Shown one piece after another: positions 1 through 6,448 of a DNA stretch of 17,098 nucleotides. A program made the translations under genes and the position numbers. Source of the stretch: Desulfobacterales bacterium. GTDB lineage: Bacteria; Desulfobacterota; Desulfobacteria; Desulfobacterales; JAFDCJ01. Under the pieces are notes generated by a model. It saw only the letters and a list, made by a program, of their open reading frames with translations. It searched no databases and had not been told where the DNA came from. How positions within the stretch are numbered: position 1 is the stretch's first letter; every line of letters begins with the position of its first letter. The stretch is from positions 4,638,272 through 4,655,369 of the forward strand of contig CP070771.1 of assembly GCA_020345785.1 (NCBI GenBank). The letters are read 5' to 3'.

Positions 1-8
1 CCTCGAAT

Positions 9-80
9 CGTCATGCCGGACTTGATCCGGCATCCAGAACTCCTTGAGTTTACTGGATTCCGGCTTTCGCCGGAATGACG
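9..80. repeat. Imperfect palindromic dispersed-type repeat
   Basis: Two arms, 9-37 and 53-80, are near reverse complements: each has a GTCAT end, a CCGG-rich core and a CCAG end, around a short A/T-rich loop. Each arm is itself a small hairpin (CCGGACTTGATCCGG in the left arm, CCGGCTTTCGCCGG in the right). Sequences of this form are common dispersed intergenic repeats in many bacteria. It lies downstream of the purine operon on the minus strand. It has no poly-T tract typical of a terminator for that operon. Confidence 0.75.
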
Positions 81-199
81 GCAAAATGGAAAATTTGCTT
101 TTTACGAGATCATCAACTATGAGCCTTTAATGCGTGTCAGCTATATCCCGGCAGAAGCAATAAAGCTGTGGAACAATAGATGAGGATTCGGAAACCTTC

Positions 200-1450
200 C
201 TAGTGTTTGAAACTGCGCTGTCCCGTGTACACCATCGTCGCATTGGCTTCGTTGCAAGCCTCGATGGACTGATAGTCATTGCCGGACCCTCCGGGCTGAA
301 TCACGGCCGTAACCCCTTCGCGCAGGCCGACATCCACCCCGTCGCGAAACGGGAAAAACGCATCGCTGACCATACAGGCGCCGATCAACCCGCCTTTTTC
401 TTGAGCCACCCGTTCATCGAACTCCGCCTTTTTGTCGGCATCTTTTAGATCGTTGTATGATATGCCCAAACTTTCAAAACAATAGCGATCGGCCAGTTTG
501 CGGTAGGCTTTGTCTCTGGCAATCTGGGCAACGCCCACCCGATCCTGCTCGCCGGTCCCGATGCCGACGGTGACCAGATCCTTGACATAAATCACCGAAT
601 TGGAGGTGATGCCGGACTCCACCAGCCAGCCGAACAGCAAATCCTCGTACTCCTTGTCGGTGGGCGCGCGCTTGATTTTGTATAATTTGCCCCGGTATTC
701 TGATTCCGCCAGCTTGAGATCCGCTTTGCTGCGGCTGGTCGGTACGAAAGACCACTGGGCGATGATACCTCCGTCGATCAGGCTTTTAAACTCCACGCAG
801 CGCTGCCCGACAAAGGATTGCAGCCGCTCCATGTTTCCGATTTTAATCACCCGCAGATTCTTTTTGGTCGCAAAAATGTCCATGACCCCTGCTTCGTAAT
901 CCGGTGCCACCACAACTTCGGCATACTGCTCGACGATGGCTTCAGCAGTGGCTTTATCCACCGATCGGTTCAATGCAATACATCCGCCGAAAGCGGCGAC
1001 CCGATCGGCTATATTGGCTTTCAGGTAGGCGTCGACCAGGGAATCGGCCAGTGCCACCCCGCACGGGTTGTTGTGTTTGACAATGACCGCGCCGGGTTTA
1101 TCGGTAAAGTAACGCAAAATGTTGAGGGAATTGTCCGCATCGGTTAGATTGGTTTTGCCGGGATGTTTGCCGGATTGCAGAAGCTGGATGTCGGATGCCA
1201 GATACTGACCCGGCTGGATGGTTTGGGTTTCGCCCAATACCAGGTTGCCGTTGACCAGCCGGTAGAGGGCGGCCTCCTGTCCCGGATTCTCACCGTATCG
1301 CAAACCTTTCTGAACATTGTCAATGGTCCAGGTAACTTTCTCGTAAAAAAGTGTTTGCCGTTGCTTTTCATCTACAAAGCTGATCTCCATTTGAGGAGGG
1401 AAGTGATCATCCATAATCGTACGATACATTTTTTTGAGATCTTCGGCCAT
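200..1450 (-). CDS. AICAR transformylase (stand-alone C-terminal half of PurH)
   Basis: Predicted phosphoribosylaminoimidazolecarboxamide formyltransferase, which transfers a formyl group from 10-formyl-THF to AICAR to give FAICAR, the penultimate step of purine synthesis in the cytosol. The 416-residue protein carries the family landmarks: LRYGENPGQEA near residues 50-60, VKHNNPCG at 124-131 with the catalytic Lys-His pair (K125, H126), AAFGG at 152-156, SDAFFPFRDGVD from 362, QPGGSGND at 385-392, and a C-terminal TGQRSFKH. The IMP cyclohydrolase domain that precedes this in ordinary bifunctional PurH is absent and is encoded by the separate gene at 1624-2295. The ATG is preceded by a strong AAAGGAGA site. 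One oddity is NPGQ where PurH usually reads NPHQ. It lies 173 bp downstream of the cyclohydrolase gene on the same strand, so co-transcription is likely. Assignment is confident from motifs. Confidence 0.95.
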   Translation of the reverse strand: MAEDLKKMYRTIMDDHFPPQMEISFVDEKQRQTLFYEKVTWTIDNVQKGLRYGENPGQEAALYRLVNGNLVLGETQTIQPGQYLASDIQLLQSGKHPGKTNLTDADNSLNILRYFTDKPGAVIVKHNNPCGVALADSLVDAYLKANIADRVAAFGGCIALNRSVDKATAEAIVEQYAEVVVAPDYEAGVMDIFATKKNLRVIKIGNMERLQSFVGQRCVEFKSLIDGGIIAQWSFVPTSRSKADLKLAESEYRGKLYKIKRAPTDKEYEDLLFGWLVESGITSNSVIYVKDLVTVGIGTGEQDRVGVAQIARDKAYRKLADRYCFESLGISYNDLKDADKKAEFDERVAQEKGGLIGACMVSDAFFPFRDGVDVGLREGVTAVIQPGGSGNDYQSIEACNEANATMVYTGQRSFKH

Positions 1451-1485
1451 GTCGAGTCTCCTTTATGAATGAAAAAGTTCTGAGT

Positions 1486-1546
1486 GCTGAGGACTGGGTT
1501 TGTTGCTGCTGCCATCGTCCCAACTCTAATTAACTCAGTCCTCAGT
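1486..1546. repeat. Inverted repeat between the two purH halves
   Basis: GCTGAGGACTGGGTT (1486-1500) pairs with AACTCAGTCCTCAGT (1532-1546), 13 of 15 positions, around a 31-base loop. Further CTGAG/CTCAG sequence outside the arms (about 1479 and 1555) extends the symmetry. It lies between the cyclohydrolase and transformylase genes. It could be a dispersed repeat or an mRNA-processing or attenuation hairpin. There is no U-tract, so a Rho-independent terminator is not supported. Confidence 0.55.
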
Positions 1547-1623
1547 CCTCGTTTCTCAGTCATGATGAGCGTTACTTTGCGATCAAGTTGGTCACTTTTC
1601 GGGCCAGCGGCGGCGCTAAGCGC

Positions 1624-2295
1624 CTAGTAACAACTAGCAACCTCGGCCAACGCCTTCGCGCCTAAAAAATCGGCAATGGTGCGGTCATAAACGGCGGTGT
1701 GTTCGAAGGCTTTTTGAGCCAGACGGAAGCGAAGACCTAAAGACAGCGCACCGCTGTTGGCATTTAGTTCGCTGATAATCATGCCGTAGTCGGCAGGGTC
1801 CACCACCGAGGCCACCCGGATGAAATTTTTGGCCGATGCCCGGATCATACACGGACCGCCGATATCGATATTTCCCCTCGCCTTTTCAACCGTGACATCC
1901 GGTTTGGAGATCGTCTCTTTGAACGGGTATAGATTTACGACCACCATGTCGATGGGCACGCTGCCGGTCCGCTTTAAATCACCCTGATGGGCTTCATTGT
2001 AAGTTTCGGTGAGAAGGCCCAGGTAGATTTTAAAATCCAGCGTTTTTACCAGTCCTCCCTGGGTTTCGGGCTGCCCCGTGTAATCGGAAACCTGGGTAAG
2101 ATGCGAGCCGGCCGCCTCACCCAGAATCTCCTGCAGCCGCGAAAAAGTGCCGCCGGTGGAAAATATCTTTAAATCCGGGTTGACGGCCATCAGCCCCGGT
2201 ACAAACGTGTCCAGGCCGCTTTTGTCGGATACACTGATCAGCACATGGCGCACGGGTACCAGATGGTCGATCTTTTCAACAACATTAATTGCCAT
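1624..2295 (-). CDS. IMP cyclohydrolase (stand-alone N-terminal half of PurH)
   Basis: Predicted IMP cyclohydrolase, closing the ring of FAICAR to IMP. The 223-residue protein is an MGS-like/IMPCH domain only. Visible motifs are VLISVSDKSGL (18-28), FSTGGT (45-50), YTGQPETQGGLVKTLDFKI (72-90), VVVNLYPF (118-125) and GNIDIGGPCMIRASAKN (141-157), matching the nucleotide-binding and catalytic segments of PurH. The LVKTLDF segment differs from the usual RVKTLHP: Arg to Leu and His-Pro to Asp-Phe, with the Lys-Thr kept. An in-frame GTG at 2304 would add three residues, but it lies inside the GAGGTG ribosome site. The ATG at 2295 has that site six bases upstream and is preferred. The start lies five bases past the HD gene stop, so the two are probably translationally coupled. 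Confidence 0.92.
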   Translation of the reverse strand: MAINVVEKIDHLVPVRHVLISVSDKSGLDTFVPGLMAVNPDLKIFSTGGTFSRLQEILGEAAGSHLTQVSDYTGQPETQGGLVKTLDFKIYLGLLTETYNEAHQGDLKRTGSVPIDMVVVNLYPFKETISKPDVTVEKARGNIDIGGPCMIRASAKNFIRVASVVDPADYGMIISELNANSGALSLGLRFRLAQKAFEHTAVYDRTIADFLGAKALAEVASCY

Positions 2296-2300
2296 AATGT

Positions 2301-2933
2301 TCACCTCTTTCCTTCGTATTCTTCTAAAAACCGATCAAAAAATTCAACCATTATTCGGTGACGATCGACGGCTAACTTTTTACCCTCACAGGTCAGAATG
2401 CGGTCCTTGATTTTACACAGCTTCACTTTAAATTCCCGATAGCCGGTGTCGTCAATGGTATACGGTTGGGTCTCTTCAACATTCGTGTGACCGCCATGGA
2501 GCCTGGCGCCCACCTCCCCGGCAAAAAGAAAGGCCCGCGCCACACCCACCGCTCCAATGGCATCGAGCTTGTCGGCGTCAAATAAAACCCTGGCTTCCGG
2601 GGTCCTGGGTTCATGATTGCCCCGGTAGCGATGAGACCGGATGCAATGCAGGACATTTTTCTTTTGGCCGGCCGTCAGGGCCAATTGTTCCAGCATGGAA
2701 CCGGCCAGGCGGGCGCCCTCTTCTGCATGACACACCGCTCCGTTGGAATCATCCTGGTGACTTCGACCGATATCATGCAGGTAGGCAGCCACCAGGACCA
2801 CGTCCATGTCCACCCCTTCGACGGCGCCGATGCGTTCACACAATCGGCGCACCCTGAGGGTATGCTCCCAGTCGTGACTGCCCCTGGCCCCCTGAAAGTA
2901 TTTGCGGGCCATTTGTTCTACGGTGGTCAGCAT
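2301..2933 (-). CDS. HD-domain phosphohydrolase
   Basis: A 210-residue soluble protein of the metal-dependent HD superfamily. Visible metal and catalytic residues are H20 and H24 in SHDWEHTLRV, the HD doublet H53-D54 in AAYLHDIGR, H69, H101 in IRSHRYRG, and DADKLDAIG (119-127), where D121 is the expected last metal ligand. It resembles the YedJ-like single-domain HD hydrolases, whose substrates are generally nucleotides or unknown. It is the first gene of the minus-strand group and its stop is five bases before the IMP cyclohydrolase start, so a role in nucleotide metabolism is a reasonable inference, not shown. The ATG at 2933 lacks a clear ribosome site. A second ATG at 2912 is possible but also unsupported. 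Confidence 0.85.
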   Translation of the reverse strand: MLTTVEQMARKYFQGARGSHDWEHTLRVRRLCERIGAVEGVDMDVVLVAAYLHDIGRSHQDDSNGAVCHAEEGARLAGSMLEQLALTAGQKKNVLHCIRSHRYRGNHEPRTPEARVLFDADKLDAIGAVGVARAFLFAGEVGARLHGGHTNVEETQPYTIDDTGYREFKVKLCKIKDRILTCEGKKLAVDRHRIMVEFFDRFLEEYEGKR

Positions 2934-2999
2934 GATGAAAAATCAAAAAAGTTTATTCAAAAAGGTATTCAGATAACGAAGATAGTCGAGAAATCAGCC

Positions 3000-3114
3000 T
3001 CCATTGATATGCCAGCGGCAGTTGTAAGTTTGGACAACCAAAAAATACTTTCGCTGTAATGGCAAAACCTTTTCAATTCTCACCGGCATAGCCGATGGCT
3101 TATGAATGGAGTCA
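3000..3114. repeat. Dispersed ~118-bp element, degenerate copy 1
   Basis: Aligns over its whole length with 16232-16350. Shared blocks include TAAGTTTGGAC, AAAACCTTTTCAAT, a short CCGGCATAGCCG-like hairpin, and the right end ATGAATGGAGTCA. The left end (CTCCATTGATATGCCA) is a decayed inverted copy of the right end. The size and the terminal inverted repeats suggest a non-autonomous mobile (MITE-like) or REP-type element. It lies in the divergent gap between the HD/purine operon and the gene at 3272, just upstream of the HD gene start. Confidence 0.7.
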
Positions 3115-3215
3115 TTGATATAATGGCCGCCGGGTTCAGCACCACATCAAAGGCTGATTGGTACATACACTATTTCATGTAAAGCTTGCAATAGACAAAG
3201 TAAAGAATTCTGTAT

Positions 3216-3244
3216 TTGTCTTTTTCCAGGCTGAATGATAGAAT
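3216..3244 (+). promoter_or_regulatory. Candidate sigma-70 promoter for 3272-3769
   Basis: TTGTCT (3216-3221) and TAGAAT (3239-3244) are separated by exactly 17 bases. The expected start of transcription is about 20 bases before the ATG at 3272. An AAGGA ribosome site lies between. Consensus match is moderate. Confidence 0.45.
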
Positions 3245-3271
3245 TTCAATATACAATATAAGGATTTATCG

Positions 3272-3769
3272 ATGAACTCGATGCGATTTTTATTTTTTTT
3301 GTTAATTTTCGTTGCGCTGCCTGCTCCGGCGTTGACCGAATCCAATATACCCGGCTGGGGAAAAGCGCAATGGGGCATGACCCATTCAGAGATAGAAAAA
3401 CACTATGCCCTAAAACCCTGGGAAGCGGATGATATTCCGACCTGCAGATTAAAAAACAGGGTCCGAATATGGGGACACGATTTTGGGGTGGCCTTTTATT
3501 TTGATGAACGTTCCGACAAAGGAAAATTATACAAAGTCGTTCTGGTTCATTTTAATAACAATACCAATGACACCGCCTGGTTAAACTCGATTAAAGACCT
3601 ACTGGTGGAAAAGTACGGCAACCCCGAAACCTTCAGCGTCAATGCTAAGATGAAGATCAGCCAATGGACGAAATCCGATGGTCAAATGAAACTCACCACC
3701 TTGGCCGAAAATAACGTCATGTGCGCTATCGAGTATATTTCCCTGCGTGAGGCAGATGAAAAGCTTTGA
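3272..3769 (+). CDS. Small exported protein of unknown function (WGM-motif)
   Basis: A 165-residue protein with a clear N-terminal signal: Met-Arg, a hydrophobic run from residue 6 to about 18, then PAPALTES, compatible with signal peptidase I cleavage near residues 20-22. The mature part begins with WGKAQWGMTHSEIEKHY. Such a tryptophan-glycine-methionine stretch followed by a short helix is seen in small periplasmic proteins of unknown function. The rest alternates beta-like segments (VAFYFDE, YKVVLVHFN) with a helix (WLNSIKDLLVEKYGNPE). One cysteine falls in PTCRLKN and another in NVMCAIEY, so a disulfide is possible. An AAGGA ribosome site precedes the ATG and a candidate promoter lies just upstream. 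I do not recognise a specific function. Confidence 0.75.
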   Translation: MNSMRFLFFLLIFVALPAPALTESNIPGWGKAQWGMTHSEIEKHYALKPWEADDIPTCRLKNRVRIWGHDFGVAFYFDERSDKGKLYKVVLVHFNNNTNDTAWLNSIKDLLVEKYGNPETFSVNAKMKISQWTKSDGQMKLTTLAENNVMCAIEYISLREADEKL

Positions 3770-3801
3770 CGCCTCAACTTTAAAAAAACAACAACCAGCA
3801 T

Positions 3802-3849
3802 AACTTAATTGTGCCCCTTTTTATTTCTGGATAGGCACTAATTATATAG
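3802..3849. repeat. 48-bp hairpin repeat, copy 1 (inverted relative to 6261-6308)
   Basis: The reverse complement matches 6261-6308 at 44 of 48 positions. It folds on itself: TTAATTGTGCC near its left end pairs with GGCACTAATTA near its right end. It lies in the 95-bp gap before the HD-GYP gene and ends 15 bases before that gene's GTG, so it would sit in the leader of its mRNA. Confidence 0.7.
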
Positions 3850-3864
3850 GTTTGGCTAAATACC

Positions 3865-4782
3865 GTGAATCAACAAAATTACATCCGCGTTCGCAACTCA
3901 CAGATAAATTATTATAGAGAGGTGGCCCTTTTTTACCAGGTCGGCACCGAATGCTTTGGATTGTATAAACCGGCAGGTACAAGCCTTACGGAAATGCGAC
4001 TCACCCAGCAAAGACATCCCCCGTTATACATTCAGGCATCAGAACGAATTGCAGGGATTAAAGAAATCCAAAAGGAGTTTAACAAACACATTGCCGAGAG
4101 TATAAAAACCGGCAATGCATTCAAGGTCAAAGCCACCCTTTGCGACCTGGTTGAAGAAACTCTGGCAGAACCCCGCAGCGGAACGCTGCAGGCTTTGCCC
4201 CAAACCGTCGACTCCCTGATCGCAGGGTATTCAGAGCATCCTGAAATCATAAAGGCCTTTGCTTCCATATCTTTTAAGGACTATACCACGGTTATACATT
4301 CGGTAAATGTCATGGCGCTGACGCTCGGATTTTGTTTTCACTCCAATTTTTCAATTCAGAAAACCAAAAAACTGGGGTTGAGTGCGCTGCTGCACGATGT
4401 CGGAAAAACCGAGATCCCATCGGAAATTTTGGAGGCGCCCCGCAGACTGAGTGACGAGGAATTCAAAATAATGAAAACCCATGCGTCCATCGGCTATGAC
4501 ATCATCCGGGAGAAAAATAAAATCGGCGGGGATGTTGCACTGGGAGCTTTGGAACACCATGAAAAGCTGGACGGTAGCGGCTATCCCAAAGGAAGCCGAA
4601 ACATATCATATGTCGGTCAGTTGCTGGGTATTATCGATTGTTACGAAGCCTTGACCAATGAAGATCGCCCCTACCGCAGAGCCCGTCAACCCTTGGAAAC
4701 ATTGAAATTTATCAAAGATGATGTGGAAAATTCCAAATTCAACCGCGATATTTTTGAAAAATTCTGCTACAGTTTGATCTAA
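3865..4782 (+). CDS. HD-GYP domain protein, predicted c-di-GMP phosphodiesterase
   Basis: A 305-residue protein. The C-terminal part (about 135-300) is an HD-GYP domain with its metal and signature residues intact: H145, LLHDVGK (175-181), H206 in MKTHASIGYDI, EHHEKLDGSGYPKG (230-243, the GYP signature), and D258 in IIDCYEALTNEDRPYR. Such enzymes hydrolyse cyclic di-GMP to pGpG or GMP. The first 135 residues have no HD motifs. They contain VALFYQVG, GLYKPAGTSLTEMRL and LVEETLAEPRSG, and look like a partner domain that precedes HD-GYP in related proteins. I cannot name a Pfam family for it. No membrane segment is visible, so the protein is probably cytoplasmic. The start is GTG at 3865 with no good ribosome site, so the N-terminus is uncertain. 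No GGDEF or response-regulator receiver domain is present. Confidence 0.9.
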   Translation: MNQQNYIRVRNSQINYYREVALFYQVGTECFGLYKPAGTSLTEMRLTQQRHPPLYIQASERIAGIKEIQKEFNKHIAESIKTGNAFKVKATLCDLVEETLAEPRSGTLQALPQTVDSLIAGYSEHPEIIKAFASISFKDYTTVIHSVNVMALTLGFCFHSNFSIQKTKKLGLSALLHDVGKTEIPSEILEAPRRLSDEEFKIMKTHASIGYDIIREKNKIGGDVALGALEHHEKLDGSGYPKGSRNISYVGQLLGIIDCYEALTNEDRPYRRARQPLETLKFIKDDVENSKFNRDIFEKFCYSLI

Positions 4783-4824
4783 CTCCATAATTTCAATAAT
4801 TATTCAATTTCCGAGACGTTAAAG

Positions 4825-5886
4825 GTGCTTCAGATTAAAATAAACCTAGTATTTGCCGCGGTGATGCTTCTTTCAATAGCATTATGCGGCTGTGAAACCG
4901 TTCATTACTACGGCCAAGCCATCTACGGTCAATACAGTATTATCTTGAAGCGTAAGCCGATAGCTGAAATTATCGCAGATCCCGAATCGTCTCCACTCCT
5001 TCGGGAGAGACTGGCGTTTATTCTGGCGGTGCGGCAATTTGCCGCAAGCGAACTTCATCTTCCGGTAAAAAACAACTACCTTACCTACGTGGAACTCGAG
5101 CGGCCTTACGTGGTTTGGAATGTATTTGCCGCCCCGGAGTTCTCTCTGACACCGAAAACATGGTGCTACCCCGTGGCGGGATGTGCCTCGTACCGCGGTT
5201 ATTTTTCGGAAAAAAATGCACATCAATACGCGGCCGGATTAGAAGACGGAGGCTATGACGTTTATGTGGCCGGCGTGACGGCATATTCAACGCTGGGCTG
5301 GTTTGATGATCCGGTGTTAAGCAGCTTTATTCACTATTCCAAAGCGCAGTCGGCCGGACTTATCTTTCACGAGCTGGCCCACCAGCTGCTTTATGTTAAA
5401 GATGATACCGTGTTTAACGAGAGCTTTGCCACGGCGGTGGAGCAGGAAGGACTGCGCAGGTGGCAGCAGGCAGCGGAAGCCTCTCAAATTTACCGTGACT
5501 ATTTGACCCGGTACCGTCGCCAGCAACAATTTGTGCAGTTGATCATGGACTACCGTCAGGCACTCGAAATACTCTACCGGACAGACGCAGCGCCGTCCGT
5601 TAAGAGAGATAAGAAAGCGGCCATTTTATCTGAACTTCGAGACGAGTTTGAGCGGATGAACACAAATGAAATGGATTTATCCGCTTATGCCGGTTGGATC
5701 TATCAAGACTTAAACAATGCAAAAATCGGCAGCGTGACCGAATACCATACTTTCGTACCGGCCTTTCAAAAAATGCTGGCCCGCAACGATGGGGATCTCG
5801 ATCGGTTTTATCAGGAATGCCGTCAGCTGGGACAAAAAAAGAAAGACGAAAGACGTCGCCGTTTAAACGCCTATTTGGATAAGTAA
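4825..5886 (+). CDS. Lipoprotein zinc metallopeptidase, Aminopep family
   Basis: A 353-residue protein matching the predicted aminopeptidase family (Pfam Aminopep). The N-terminus is a lipoprotein signal: a hydrophobic run (LVFAAVMLLSIAL, 8-20) and LCGC, with C23 as the likely lipidated cysteine. CYPVAGCASYRGYF (114-127) is a family landmark. The zinc site is HELAH at 182-186 (gluzincin HExxH), with E199 in FNESFATAVEQEG as the likely third ligand. The protein is therefore expected to be membrane-anchored on the periplasmic side. The physiological substrate of this family is not known to me. The start is a GTG at 4825 directly after AAAG with no proper spacing. An ATG at 4863 would leave too short a signal peptide, so the GTG is kept with some doubt. 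It lies 42 bp after the HD-GYP gene on the same strand and may be co-transcribed with it. Confidence 0.88.
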   Translation: MLQIKINLVFAAVMLLSIALCGCETVHYYGQAIYGQYSIILKRKPIAEIIADPESSPLLRERLAFILAVRQFAASELHLPVKNNYLTYVELERPYVVWNVFAAPEFSLTPKTWCYPVAGCASYRGYFSEKNAHQYAAGLEDGGYDVYVAGVTAYSTLGWFDDPVLSSFIHYSKAQSAGLIFHELAHQLLYVKDDTVFNESFATAVEQEGLRRWQQAAEASQIYRDYLTRYRRQQQFVQLIMDYRQALEILYRTDAAPSVKRDKKAAILSELRDEFERMNTNEMDLSAYAGWIYQDLNNAKIGSVTEYHTFVPAFQKMLARNDGDLDRFYQECRQLGQKKKDERRRRLNAYLDK

Positions 5887-5948
5887 TCGATGCATAAACC
5901 TGTTTGTCTCTTCATGTGTGGAAAAAATAAGAGAGTCGATATTACTGG

Positions 5949-6050
5949 GATGATGCTGGATGCTTGATACTTGATACTGGATATCCAGGAATGCGCCGAG
6001 AGTGAGATCCAGAAACATCCAGCATCTAGAATCCGGAATCCAGGATCATC
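5949..6050. repeat. Imperfect inverted repeat of GGAT/ATCC units
   Basis: The left arm (5949-5982, starting GATGATGCTGGATGC) and right arm (6017-6050, ending GGAATCCAGGATCATC) are imperfect reverse complements over 34 bases with a 34-base spacer. Both are built from short TGGAT/ATCCA units. It lies after the metallopeptidase gene, has no coding character and no U-tract. A dispersed repeat is the simplest reading. Confidence 0.6.
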
Positions 6051-6188
6051 TAATAATTCCAATGACTTCCATCAAAACACCCTAATTTCAAGAAAACATC
6101 TTATGCAACTTAAGGGGAAATTTACTCCGGAGGCTGTCTTTGGTTTCGCCGGACGACGGTGGTTTTACAATTTCCTGGCTATTCAACC

Positions 6189-6217
6189 TTGACAGGGAAG
6201 TTCAATTTTTTTAATAT
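6189..6217 (+). promoter_or_regulatory. Candidate sigma-70 promoter upstream of gspA
   Basis: A consensus TTGACA (6189-6194) and TAATAT (6212-6217) are separated by exactly 17 bases. If used, transcription would start near 6224 and give gspA a leader of about 225 bases that contains the 155-bp palindromic element at 6261-6415. Confidence 0.5.
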
Positions 6218-6260
6218 TTTGCTGTAATGTAAAAATCCACTAATCCAGTGCGCCAGGTGT

Positions 6261-6415
6261 CTATTTAATTAGTGCCCATCCGGAAATTAAAAGGGGCACA
6301 ATTAAGTTTCCAATTTGGTCCGCCGAGGCGGATTTCGATGAGTAAACCCGCGGATAATCCCGCCGGGGGCGGGACTCATCGGAAAAAGGGCCATTTTCGG
6401 ATGGAAACTAATTAA
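6261..6415. repeat. 155-bp nested palindromic element containing 48-bp repeat copy 2
   Basis: The outer arms are about 6265-6287 (TTAATTAGTGCCCATCCG...) and 6391-6415 (...CGGATGGAAACTAATTAA), about 20 of 23 matching. Inside are the self-complementary 48-bp repeat (6261-6308, shared with 3802-3849), a TCCGCCGAGGCGGA hairpin near 6319-6332, and CGATGAGT/ACTCATCG arms around a further CCCGCC/GGCGGG hairpin. It ends 33 bases before the gspA ATG. It is either a MITE-like insertion or a structured leader. Confidence 0.7.
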
Positions 6416-6448
6416 GGCGAGCCCCCGCGTCTTAGAGGCTTAATTGCC

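Noticed and set aside
203..448. Plus-strand open frame opposite the transformylase
   Set aside because: It is the antisense shadow of a well-supported gene; many other antisense frames (for example 818-1147, 2613-3059, 14809-15138) were dropped for the same reason.
5971..6192. Open frame of 73 codons after the metallopeptidase
   Set aside because: It runs through the GGAT/ATCC inverted repeat, has no ribosome site and no recognisable protein character.
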